From the NCBI GenBank assembly GCA_030042335.1, contig JASHZW010000172.1, positions 1 to 5,243 of the forward strand: DNA of 5,243 nucleotides, in the 5' to 3' direction. The position numbers were made by a program, and so were the translations under genes. Origin of the DNA: Nitrososphaerales archaeon. GTDB lineage: Archaea; Thermoproteota; Nitrososphaeria; Nitrososphaerales; UBA183. The notes under the pieces were generated by a model that saw only the letters and a list, made by a program, of their open reading frames with translations, was not told where the DNA came from and ran no database searches. Positions 1 to 5,243 of the stretch are shown here, piece by piece (the first letter of the stretch is position 1; each line of letters starts with the position of its first letter).

Positions 1-870
1 ATACAGCAGGTTGCGGAGAGCGCAAGTCCATCCGTCGTGAGTATCAGCTCCGATGGAGGCAACGGAACAGGAATCGTATGGGACGAGAACGGACACATCG
101 TCACGGCTTACCACGTCGTAAGGCGACTGAACGAAGTGCAGGTCACCGCAGGCGGACAGACCTTCACTGCCAAGGTCGTCGGCAAAGACAGGACGTCTGA
201 CATCGCACTCCTGAAGGCGGACACGAAGCTCCAGCCGATTCAGAGAGGTGACTCGGAGTCGCTCAAGGTAGGCCAGTTCGTGCTCGCACTAGCGAACGCC
301 TTTGGTCCCAGTGCAAGCGCCACTTCCGGGATAATCACCGGCGTAAAGCGCAACATCGGTGGCTGGTGGGGAGTCCAGATTGACGAAGCCATAGTCACTG
401 ATGCCCGGGTCAATCCGGGTTACTCGGGAGGGCCGCTCGTCGACCCATCCGGCAGGATGGTCGGCATGAACGTCGCCCTGATATCGTCAAGGGGAATTGC
501 CATACCCGTCAGCAAAGTCTCGCAGGTCGTCCAGAGGATCGTTTCGGGCGCACCCACGGGTAGGGCCTATCTCGGGATAGTCTCGAATCCGGTACAGCTC
601 CCAGAGCAGACGACCAAGGTCTCCGGCGTAAAGCAGGAGTACGGCCTGGTCATCCTCTCGGTCGAGCCCGGCAGTCCGGCCGACAAAGCAGGTCTGATGC
701 TCGGGGATGTCCTCCTCGGGTTCGGGACGAACAGTGTCGAGTCGTTCCGGGACCTGACCAGCCAGCTCAGCCAGGATGTCGTCGGCAAGGCGACGAAGCT
801 GAAGGTCCTGCGCGCCGGCAAGCTGGAAGAGCTCACAGCCACCCCCGTAGCGGCACCGGAGAGCGACTAG
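1..870 (+). CDS. HtrA/DegP-type serine protease with one PDZ domain (5' partial)
   Basis: This is an ATP-independent trypsin-like protease (family S1C) of the protein-quality-control type. The frame is open to the window's first base. The GTG at 37 lies inside the conserved PSVVSIS segment, so it is not the start; the true N-terminus, including any signal peptide or membrane anchor, is upstream. Counting from the first visible codon (289 residues seen), the catalytic triad is His38 (in TAYHVV, bases 112-114), Asp67 (in TSDIALLKAD, 199-201) and Ser142 (in NPGYSGGPL, 424-426). One PDZ domain follows at about residues 190-280, with the hallmark EPGSPADKAGL at about 664-696. Two departures from the usual HtrA pattern are visible: GYSGG replaces GNSGG at the active serine, and ALANAFG replaces the common AIGNxxG. 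The loop between PSVVSIS and GTG is very short. Its stop is 2 bases from a mini-ORF and about 85 bases from a paralogous protease, suggesting co-transcription. The family is clear; cellular location cannot be judged. Confidence 0.93.
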   Translation: MQQVAESASPSVVSISSDGGNGTGIVWDENGHIVTAYHVVRRLNEVQVTAGGQTFTAKVVGKDRTSDIALLKADTKLQPIQRGDSESLKVGQFVLALANAFGPSASATSGIITGVKRNIGGWWGVQIDEAIVTDARVNPGYSGGPLVDPSGRMVGMNVALISSRGIAIPVSKVSQVVQRIVSGAPTGRAYLGIVSNPVQLPEQTTKVSGVKQEYGLVILSVEPGSPADKAGLMLGDVLLGFGTNSVESFRDLTSQLSQDVVGKATKLKVLRAGKLEELTATPVAAPESD

Positions 871-872
871 TG

Positions 873-947
873 ATGTCAGAACCAAGAGGCCCCAGACCAG
901 GGCCCGCCATACCTGAGCCGGGCCCGCCCGTCAGTCCTCCCTGGTGA
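873..947 (+). CDS. possible 24-residue proline-rich mini-ORF between the two proteases
   Basis: An ATG two bases after the first protease's stop opens a 24-codon frame rich in Pro, Gly and Arg (it begins MSEPRGPRPG and ends VSPPW). Its TGA at 945-947 sits inside the GGTGAT that serves the next gene. A weak GGAG lies at 858-861, 11 bases before the ATG, which is longer than ideal spacing. The frame contains a 9-base direct repeat, GGGCCCGCC, at 900-908 and 920-928. I recognise no family. It could be a translated coupling peptide, the remnant of a proline-rich N-terminal tail of the downstream protease now out of frame by one base, or non-coding GC-rich spacer. Translation is unproven. Confidence 0.25.
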   Translation: MSEPRGPRPGPAIPEPGPPVSPPW

Positions 948-948
948 T
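943..948 (+). promoter_or_regulatory. ribosome-binding site (GGTGAT) for the second protease
   Basis: GGTGAT matches the archaeal anti-Shine-Dalgarno sequence (16S tail AUCACCUCC) and ends 7 bases before the ATG at 956. It therefore favours 956 over the in-frame GTG at 944 and ATG at 947, which overlap the motif and have no such site ahead of them. Confidence 0.55.
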
Positions 949-955
949 GATCAAA

Positions 956-1918
956 ATGGTACTCACAGAACTTGAGACTCAGGTCACAAGCGCAGTCGAG
1001 AAGCTCAGCGACAGCGTTGTGGGGATCGACAGCACCAAGCTCGCAAGAGACAATCGCTTCGGACTTGTGCCAATAGAGGGCCAGGGCTCCGGAATCATCA
1101 TTGACTCGCACGGAACAATCGTAACCAATCATCACGTCATCGACGACGCGGCAAAGGTCCAGGTCAACCTTAGGGATGGCAGGTCCTTCGTCGGGGAAGT
1201 GATAGGTTCTGACCCGGCAACCGACGTCGCACTGATCAAGGTGAACGCGGAAGACCTCCCCTATGCTACGCTCGGCGATTCCGAGTCGCTGCATGTTGGA
1301 CAGTTCGCTCTCGCGATAGGCAACGCGCTAGGGCTCCCAGGCGCGCCCACGGTGTCACTTGGAGTCATCAGCGCACTCGGAAGACCCCTACCCGGGACCG
1401 ACTTCGTCATAGAGGGACTCATCCAGACGGACGCCGCGATCAACCCCGGCAACAGCGGAGGACCGCTCGCCGACCTTGAGGGAAGGGTCATCGGGATGAA
1501 CACTGCCATGATTCCCTTCGCACAGGGCGTCGGCTTCGCAATCCCCTCAGAAACCATCAAGAGGATAATCGAGCAGATCTCCAAGCAGGGACGGGTCGTG
1601 CGCCCGTGGCTCGGCATCTCTGGACTTGACGTCAACCGTTCTGTCGCGAGACGCTATGGCCTCTCAACGGAGTCCGGCGTACTTCTCGCCGAGGTCCTAA
1701 GGGACGGTCCGGCGCATCGTGCGGGACTCCGTGAGGGCGACATCGTCGTGGGCATAGGCGACGCCAAGGTGCAGGACATGAAGACCTTGGTGGTAGCACT
1801 TTCCAAGTCCACAATAGGCGCCGAGGTCACGGTGAGCTTCGTCAGGACGGGTTCGACATACGAGACGAATCTCCGCCTCGCCGAGAGCCCGATGCCTGTA
1901 GCTCCTAGACGTAGATAG
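956..1918 (+). CDS. HtrA/DegP-type serine protease with one PDZ domain, probably cytoplasmic
   Basis: A complete HtrA-like protease (S1C) of 320 residues from ATG 956; GTG 944 or ATG 947 would add four or three residues. Catalytic residues are His60 (second His of TNHHVI, bases 1133-1135), Asp90 (in ATDVALIK, 1223-1225) and Ser167 (in the canonical NPGNSGGPL, 1454-1456). AIGNALG and the GVGFAIP segment before the PDZ are typical. The PDZ domain spans about residues 214-306 and includes RPWLGI and DGPAHRAGL. The N-terminus (VLTELETQVTSAVEKLSDSVVGI) is a charged, amphipathic stretch with no hydrophobic signal or anchor, so cytoplasmic location is the simplest inference; many HtrA proteins are exported. 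The product likely cleaves or holds misfolded proteins, with the PDZ binding exposed C-termini. It is a divergent paralog of the upstream protease and probably shares its transcript. It converges on the small membrane-protein gene with an 18-base gap. Confidence 0.95.
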   Translation: MVLTELETQVTSAVEKLSDSVVGIDSTKLARDNRFGLVPIEGQGSGIIIDSHGTIVTNHHVIDDAAKVQVNLRDGRSFVGEVIGSDPATDVALIKVNAEDLPYATLGDSESLHVGQFALAIGNALGLPGAPTVSLGVISALGRPLPGTDFVIEGLIQTDAAINPGNSGGPLADLEGRVIGMNTAMIPFAQGVGFAIPSETIKRIIEQISKQGRVVRPWLGISGLDVNRSVARRYGLSTESGVLLAEVLRDGPAHRAGLREGDIVVGIGDAKVQDMKTLVVALSKSTIGAEVTVSFVRTGSTYETNLRLAESPMPVAPRRR

Positions 1919-1930
1919 TCCGACTGGACT
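1917..1930. terminator. short hairpin at the convergent junction (possible terminator element)
   Basis: AGTCC (1917-1921) pairs perfectly with GGACT (1926-1930) across a 4-base loop, overlapping the protease stop codon. The stem is only 5 bp with no T-tract, so chance is possible. It is listed because a stronger hairpin follows within 5 bases. Confidence 0.2.
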
Positions 1931-1934
1931 CGAA

Positions 1935-1959
1935 GGTCATCGGGCAGTACCCGATGGTC
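1935..1959. terminator. 10-bp stem-loop between convergent genes (possible bidirectional terminator)
   Basis: A perfect ATCGGG/CCCGAT core (1939-1944 with 1950-1955, 5-base loop) extends outward by C-G, two wobble pairs and G-C to about 10 bp. On the plus strand it is followed by the pyrimidine-rich TCTTCTCCC. It covers the last codons and stop of the minus-strand membrane protein and lies 16 bases past the protease stop. Archaeal termination depends mainly on T-tracts, so a terminator role is inference; it might instead stabilise 3' ends. Confidence 0.35.
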
Positions 1960-2158
1960 TTCTCCCAAGAAGGAATCCTCCGGCGACAATCAGCAGTCCG
2001 ACGACGGCTGCCGCAATCCCTTGGTAGATCCACGCGGGGCTGTTGAACATGAATGAGCTCTGAGGACCGACGTACCCTGAGCCCTGGAGGGTGAAGACGA
2101 TGCCTGCCAGCAGTATCAACACCCCGACGGCGATGAGCAGCAGAGGGACAGGCCTCAA
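1937..2158 (-). CDS. small two-helix membrane protein, function unknown
   Basis: A 73-residue protein with two hydrophobic helices at about residues 5-24 (PLLLIAVGVLILLAGIVFTL) and 45-64. They are joined by a roughly 20-residue loop with QGSGYVGPQSSFMFNSPAW. Arg2 and the Arg66-Arg67 pair just after helix 2 suggest both ends face the cytoplasm and the loop faces outward. The layout (helix, LQG-x-G, SFM, W, helix, basic tail) resembles small uncharacterised membrane proteins I recall from archaea and actinobacteria; I cannot name a family with certainty. The start is TTG at 2158. There is no in-frame ATG upstream before the TAA at 2186-2188, and no Shine-Dalgarno, which fits a near-leaderless message. 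The overlapping frame from ATG 2168 encodes an Arg/Pro-rich non-membrane sequence and is taken as a shadow. The gene is divergent from the aminotransferase and convergent with the second protease. Confidence 0.72.
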   Translation of the reverse strand: MRPVPLLLIAVGVLILLAGIVFTLQGSGYVGPQSSFMFNSPAWIYQGIAAAVVGLLIVAGGFLLGRRPSGTAR

Positions 2159-2186
2159 CTTCGAGCATTTAGTACAGGCGCGTGCT

Positions 2187-2193
2187 TACTTAT
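2187..2193 (-). promoter_or_regulatory. possible TATA box for the small membrane protein
   Basis: The minus strand reads ATAAGTA here, centred 32 bases before the TTG start. With normal archaeal spacing (about 26-27 bases) transcription would begin near 2163-2164, giving a leader of about 5 bases and excluding the out-of-frame ATG at 2168. The match to a TATA consensus is weak. Confidence 0.28.
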
Positions 2194-2221
2194 GGGTTTC
2201 AGGTCCCTTCTCGTTCTCACG

Positions 2222-2228
2222 TTAAATA
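2222..2228 (+). promoter_or_regulatory. likely TATA box for the aminotransferase
   Basis: TTAAATA is the most A/T-rich heptamer in the 95-base divergent gap. Its centre is 29 bases before the TTG at 2254, so initiation would fall at about 2251-2253, giving an essentially leaderless mRNA. This supports TTG 2254 over the ATG at 2293, which has no Shine-Dalgarno. Confidence 0.5.
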
Positions 2229-2253
2229 CATCCAGTGACAATGCCGTGGCTCA

Positions 2254-3429
2254 TTGAAGGCGAGCACGCGACGCGTCTCCGTCTCCAGCAAGATGAAGCT
2301 GTTCCCAGAGTCGGCCATACGAGATATGTCGCTGCTGGCCGATGAGCTGGGTGCGATTAACCTCGCCCAGGGCTCGCCAGATTTCTCTGCCCCTCTGGCG
2401 GTAAAGCGCGCGGGCGCGACCGCAATCAGGGAGGATTACAACCAGTACGAGGTTACGATCGGATCAGTCGAACTCAGGCAGAAGCTGGCCTCAAAGATGA
2501 GGAGCTTCAACAACGTCAATGCCGACCCTGACGAGAACGTCACCGTTGTTTGTGGCTCGACCGAAGGAATAGTCGACGCTGTCGTTGCCCTGACAGACCC
2601 TGGTGATCGGGTCGTGATACCTGAGCCGTTCTACGAGAGCTACATTCCGGCTACGATAATCTCAGGAGCCAGACCGGTACACTTCAGAATGAGAGAGCCC
2701 GACTTCGGACTGGACGAGGAGTTACTGAAGGAGGCATTCCGGAGCAGACCGAAAGCGATAATCATAAACACTCCGAACAATCCGACAGGGAAGGTCTTCT
2801 CCGGGGAAGAGCTGCGGGTCGTCGCCGACCTCTGCAGCGACTACGACGTGACGGCGATAACCGACGAGATATACGAATACATCACCTACGATTCGAAGAG
2901 ACATGTCAGCCTAGCCTCGATAGGCGACATGCACGAGAGGACGGTCACAGTCTCCGGCCTCTCAAAGACCTTCAGCGTCACGGGATGGAGGCTCGGCTAC
3001 GTCGTGGCCAGCAAGGAGCTCACCAAAGCCATAAGGACAATCCACGACTACACGACGGTCTGCGCTCCAACTCCTCTTCAGAGGGCAGCACTAGCCGCGC
3101 TCGACCTCCCGGAGTCATATTACGCTAACCTAACCAAGACCTACGACAAGAAGAGGAAGTTCATGCTCTCCGCACTCGAGGAACTCGGCTTCAAGTTCAG
3201 CCGGCCGGAGGGGGCCTACTATGTCTTCGCTGACTTCTCAGAGATAAGCAACATGGACGATTACGACTTCGCCGAATACCTTACACGCAACGTCGGCGTC
3301 GCCACAGTACCCGGCTCCAGTTTCTACCAGGGTAGAGCCGCAGGAAGGACTAGGCTGCGGCTCACCTACACGAAGAGGGACGCCACCCTCAAGGAGGCGG
3401 TAGCGCGTATGCGGAAGAAGTTGGCCTGA
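2254..3429 (+). CDS. class I/II PLP-dependent aminotransferase (aspartate aminotransferase-like)
   Basis: A fold-type I aminotransferase of 391 residues from TTG, the normal family length. It exchanges an amino group between an amino acid and a 2-oxoacid in the cytoplasm using pyridoxal phosphate. Visible landmarks are: N-terminal PESAIRDM and INLAQGSPDF; the phosphate-binding CGSTEGI; NTPNNPTG with cofactor-contacting Asn176; ITDEIYEY with Asp204 (pairs with the PLP ring nitrogen) and Tyr207; SGLSKTFSVTGWRLGY with Schiff-base Lys238 (bases 2965-2967); and RLRLTYT with Arg369, expected to bind the substrate carboxylate. The QGxPDF start is shared by archaeal aspartate aminotransferases and by kynurenine/glutamine transaminase K and methionine aminotransferase relatives, so the substrate is not fixed by sequence. 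TTG 2254 is preferred because of TATA spacing and because the alternative ATG 2293 would leave almost nothing before the conserved PESAIRDM. The gene meets the EVE gene tail to tail with a 1-base gap. The enzyme class is near certain; the substrate is open. Confidence 0.95.
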   Translation: MKASTRRVSVSSKMKLFPESAIRDMSLLADELGAINLAQGSPDFSAPLAVKRAGATAIREDYNQYEVTIGSVELRQKLASKMRSFNNVNADPDENVTVVCGSTEGIVDAVVALTDPGDRVVIPEPFYESYIPATIISGARPVHFRMREPDFGLDEELLKEAFRSRPKAIIINTPNNPTGKVFSGEELRVVADLCSDYDVTAITDEIYEYITYDSKRHVSLASIGDMHERTVTVSGLSKTFSVTGWRLGYVVASKELTKAIRTIHDYTTVCAPTPLQRAALAALDLPESYYANLTKTYDKKRKFMLSALEELGFKFSRPEGAYYVFADFSEISNMDDYDFAEYLTRNVGVATVPGSSFYQGRAAGRTRLRLTYTKRDATLKEAVARMRKKLA

Positions 3430-3430
3430 G

Positions 3431-3838
3431 CTAGCCTTCGGACCTCTTCATTATCTCGGACCAGAATTCCTCGGGGACGGGCATCACCGAGAGCCGCGGC
3501 ACTCTGAGAAGGTCGAAACCCGAGAACTTCGGACTGGCTTTCATCTCGGCGAGGGTCACGGGCCGTCTGAGCTTTCTCACGGGTTTCACGTCGACGACAG
3601 TAAGTCTTCCTTCCTTGTCGTTCGGGTCGGGATAGGCATCCGAACTTGCCTTCATGAGTCCGACCACCTGCTTCTCGTCTCCTGTGTGGTAAAAGAGAAT
3701 CTCGTCTCCCTTCTTCACGCTCCTCAGGTTCTTCAGCGCGGCGTTGTTCTCGACCCCATCCCACCGCATGTTGCCATCCTTTACCAGCTGGTCGAATGCA
3801 TAGTGCATGGGTTCCTCCTTGAAAAGCCATCCGGTCAT
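3431..3838 (-). CDS. EVE-domain protein (PUA-like fold)
   Basis: A 135-residue single-domain protein of the EVE family (related to human THYN1), whose PUA-like pocket is thought to bind modified nucleobases in DNA or RNA. Family marks in order: WLFKEEP (residues 4-10), RWDGVENNAALKNLR (25-39), GDEILFYHTG (44-53), the AYPDPND segment, VDVKPVRKL, RPVTLAEMKASP and PRLSVMPVPEEFW near the end. The domain is full length and fills the protein, with no fused nuclease or other effector. The ATG at 3838 is chosen because it places WLF at the usual position and has AGGTG 6 bases ahead; a GTG at 3847 would add only three residues and is itself part of that AGGTG. It starts 21 bases after the FAD oxidoreductase stop, so the two are probably co-transcribed. 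No restriction, methylation or RNA-modification gene is visible nearby, so its ligand is unknown. Confidence 0.92.
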   Translation of the reverse strand: MTGWLFKEEPMHYAFDQLVKDGNMRWDGVENNAALKNLRSVKKGDEILFYHTGDEKQVVGLMKASSDAYPDPNDKEGRLTVVDVKPVRKLRRPVTLAEMKASPKFSGFDLLRVPRLSVMPVPEEFWSEIMKRSEG

Positions 3839-3844
3839 GCATGG

Positions 3845-3849
3845 CACCT
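3845..3849 (-). promoter_or_regulatory. ribosome-binding site (AGGTG) for the EVE gene
   Basis: The minus strand reads AGGTG, complementary to the archaeal 16S tail, 6 bases before the ATG at 3838. It lies inside the 21-base gap after the FAD oxidoreductase stop, indicating re-initiation within one message. Confidence 0.55.
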
Positions 3850-3859
3850 GTCCATTGTC

Positions 3860-5239
3860 CTACGCTGCCTCAACGTACTTTCCGGGATTCATAATCCTGT
3901 CGCGGTCGAACACCGCCTTGATCTCCTTCATGAGCCTGAGCGCCTCCTCCCCGTCGTGAGCGACGAGCTGTTCTCTCAGGAACCTCGGCTTCTGCATCCC
4001 GACCCCGTGCTCGCCTGTGACAGAGCCGCCCATCGCTATCGCCTGCCTGCATATCTCCTCGAAGGCCGCGTTCGCCGTCTGCCTGCTTTTCTCGTCTTCC
4101 CGCTCATAGAGTATTGTGGGATGGACGTTGCCGTCGCCGGCGTGCCCGTTAACTGGTATCCTCATACCGTACTTGGCTGCCACGCCCTTCACGAAACCGA
4201 GGAACTCTCCAAGTCTGTCTATAGGCACTACGATGTCCTCGACTTGGATGCCGGTTGCCAGCGTCTTGATTGCCACGTACGCCATGGCCCGTGCCTGGTA
4301 GAACGCCTCCGCCTGTTCCTCGTCCTGGGCCATGGTGATCTTCACGGCCCCACACTCGTGGAATATGATTTCGGCCACCGGGACCTGCGTTTCTTCGACG
4401 TCGACCAGCAGGGTCGCCTCCGCCTCGTCGAAACTCATCTCGAGCTTCTCATTCAGGGCGTGTATGTTGTCCTTGTCGAGGAACTCGAAGAGGTTCGGCA
4501 GTACCTTGGAGGACCTGAGTCTCCTTATCACCTCACCAGCGGACTCCCAGTCGTCGAAGGTCACCATGAACCTCCTGGTCTTTACATTGGGAATTGGAAT
4601 TATCTTCAGCCAAGCCTCGGTCACTATTCCCAGAGTACCCTCGCTTCCTACCATCAGGTGGACTAGGTCATAGCCAGCCCTGTTCTTTGCCAGAGCCTCC
4701 CCGAATTTCACGGCCTTACCACCGGAGAGCACGACCCGGAGCGCGAGCACCCAGTCCTTCATGGTCCCGTATCTCACGCACCGCAGACCCCCGGAACCCT
4801 CGGAGATCGCCCCACCGACCGTGCAGATGTAACTGCTCGCCGGGTCCGGAGGGAAGAAGAATCCGTGAGGCTTGAGCTCTTTGTTCAGGTCTTCGAGCGA
4901 AATACCTGGCTGAACATGGGCGTACCAGTTCACCGTGTCTATCTTGAGGACCTTGTCCATCCTTCTGGTGTCGATTATGATTCCGTTCTCGACGACCGCC
5001 GCCCCGGTGAGACTGCTTCCAGCTCCCCTTGCTATCAAGGGGAAACCTGCCTCTGTCGCCAGCCGGACAACCTCGGCGACCTGCCCCTCAGTCAGAGGCC
5101 TGACCACAACTGCCGGCACAGACTCGTAGTCTGCCATGTCGTGCGTGTAGTCCTCAATCGCCTTTGTCTCGGTGAGGACGTTTTCCTGACCGACTATCGC
5201 GATCAAGCGCGAGATATTCTCCTCCCCGAGACTACGCAT
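3860..5239 (-). CDS. FAD-linked oxidase, GlcD / D-lactate dehydrogenase family
   Basis: A 459-residue flavoprotein likely to oxidise a 2-hydroxyacid such as D-lactate or glycolate to the 2-oxoacid. The FAD-binding (PCMH-type) half shows PLIARGAGSSLTGA (residues 67-80), DPASSYICTVGGAISEGSGG (132-151), RYGTMKDWVLAL (156-167) and GYDLVHLMVGSEGTLGIVTE (189-208). The C-terminal FAD-oxidase half shows Arg317 in FYQARAMA, NGHAGDGNVHP (364-374, His366 and His373), GEHGVGMQKPRFL (409-421) and RIMNPGKY at the end. Length fits a single-subunit archaeal/bacterial member; there is no fused Fe-S domain, and no GlcE or GlcF partner is visible. The ATG is placed just ahead of the expected N-terminal helix and IVGQENVLT. 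Only 4 bases lie upstream in the window, so a longer start cannot be excluded. It appears to head a minus-strand unit with the EVE gene. The electron acceptor and substrate cannot be told from sequence; related family members act on D-2-hydroxyglutarate or alkylglycerone phosphate. Confidence 0.93.
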   Translation of the reverse strand: MRSLGEENISRLIAIVGQENVLTETKAIEDYTHDMADYESVPAVVVRPLTEGQVAEVVRLATEAGFPLIARGAGSSLTGAAVVENGIIIDTRRMDKVLKIDTVNWYAHVQPGISLEDLNKELKPHGFFFPPDPASSYICTVGGAISEGSGGLRCVRYGTMKDWVLALRVVLSGGKAVKFGEALAKNRAGYDLVHLMVGSEGTLGIVTEAWLKIIPIPNVKTRRFMVTFDDWESAGEVIRRLRSSKVLPNLFEFLDKDNIHALNEKLEMSFDEAEATLLVDVEETQVPVAEIIFHECGAVKITMAQDEEQAEAFYQARAMAYVAIKTLATGIQVEDIVVPIDRLGEFLGFVKGVAAKYGMRIPVNGHAGDGNVHPTILYEREDEKSRQTANAAFEEICRQAIAMGGSVTGEHGVGMQKPRFLREQLVAHDGEEALRLMKEIKAVFDRDRIMNPGKYVEAA

Positions 5240-5243
5240 AATG

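Noticed and set aside
37..870. Treating GTG 37 as the start of the first protease
   Set aside because: The frame is open to base 1, and the codons before it encode the conserved AESASPSVV segment of HtrA proteins, so the gene begins upstream of the window.
873..958. Programmed -1 frameshift joining the mini-ORF to the second protease
   Set aside because: There is no slippery heptamer or downstream structure at the junction, two TGA codons follow in the mini-ORF frame, and the protease has its own well-placed ribosome-binding site.
833..1294. A 153-codon minus-strand frame spanning the protease junction
   Set aside because: It is antisense to the conserved N-terminal half of the second protease, with no recognisable domain.
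1905..2168. An 87-codon minus-strand frame starting at ATG 2168
   Set aside because: It overlaps the two-helix membrane protein in another frame, is Arg/Pro-rich with no domain, and its ATG would lie upstream of the inferred transcription start.
3366..3842. A 158-codon minus-strand frame overlapping the EVE gene
   Set aside because: It is a different frame of the same strand with Arg/Glu/Gly-rich low-complexity translation; the EVE frame is clearly the coding one.
3686..4666. A 326-codon plus-strand open frame opposite the FAD oxidase and EVE genes
   Set aside because: It runs antisense across two genes with strong family matches, is rich in His, Leu, Arg and Val, and shows no recognisable domain. 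Long antisense frames are common in GC-rich genes.

Overview
The window looks archaeal. The evidence is sequence style: heavy use of AGG/AGA arginine and ATA isoleucine codons in GC-rich genes, ribosome-binding sites matching the archaeal 16S tail (GGTGAT, AGGTG), and an A/T box about 29 bases ahead of a TTG start, as expected for a leaderless archaeal transcript. A Nitrososphaeria/Thermoproteota-type lineage is my best guess, but only a database search could settle the group.

Layout. Bases 1-1918 (+) hold two tandem HtrA/DegP-type serine proteases, each a trypsin-like domain followed by one PDZ domain. The first is cut at its 5' end by the window edge. The second is complete and has no visible signal peptide. 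Between them is a 24-codon proline-rich reading frame whose stop overlaps the second gene's ribosome-binding site. Bases 1937-2158 (-) encode a small two-helix membrane protein, convergent with the proteases; two adjacent hairpins lie at that junction. A 95-base divergent intergenic region (2159-2253) follows. Bases 2254-3429 (+) encode a complete class I/II PLP-dependent aminotransferase with all its key residues. It runs head-on, with a 1-base gap, into a minus-strand pair: an FAD-linked GlcD/D-lactate-dehydrogenase-type oxidoreductase (3860-5239) followed 21 bases later by an EVE-domain protein (3431-3838).

How they work together. The two proteases probably form one transcription unit for protein quality control, perhaps in different compartments. 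The FAD enzyme (2-hydroxyacid to 2-oxoacid) and the aminotransferase (2-oxoacid/amino acid exchange) could meet metabolically at 2-oxoacids, but they lie on opposite strands and the link is only inference. The EVE protein, a predicted reader of modified nucleobases, has no obvious functional tie to its neighbours.

I found no RNA genes, mobile elements, CRISPR arrays or long repeats, and no convincing new multi-gene system. The points of most interest are the non-identical protease pair with its intervening mini-ORF, the small membrane protein, and the compact junctions.
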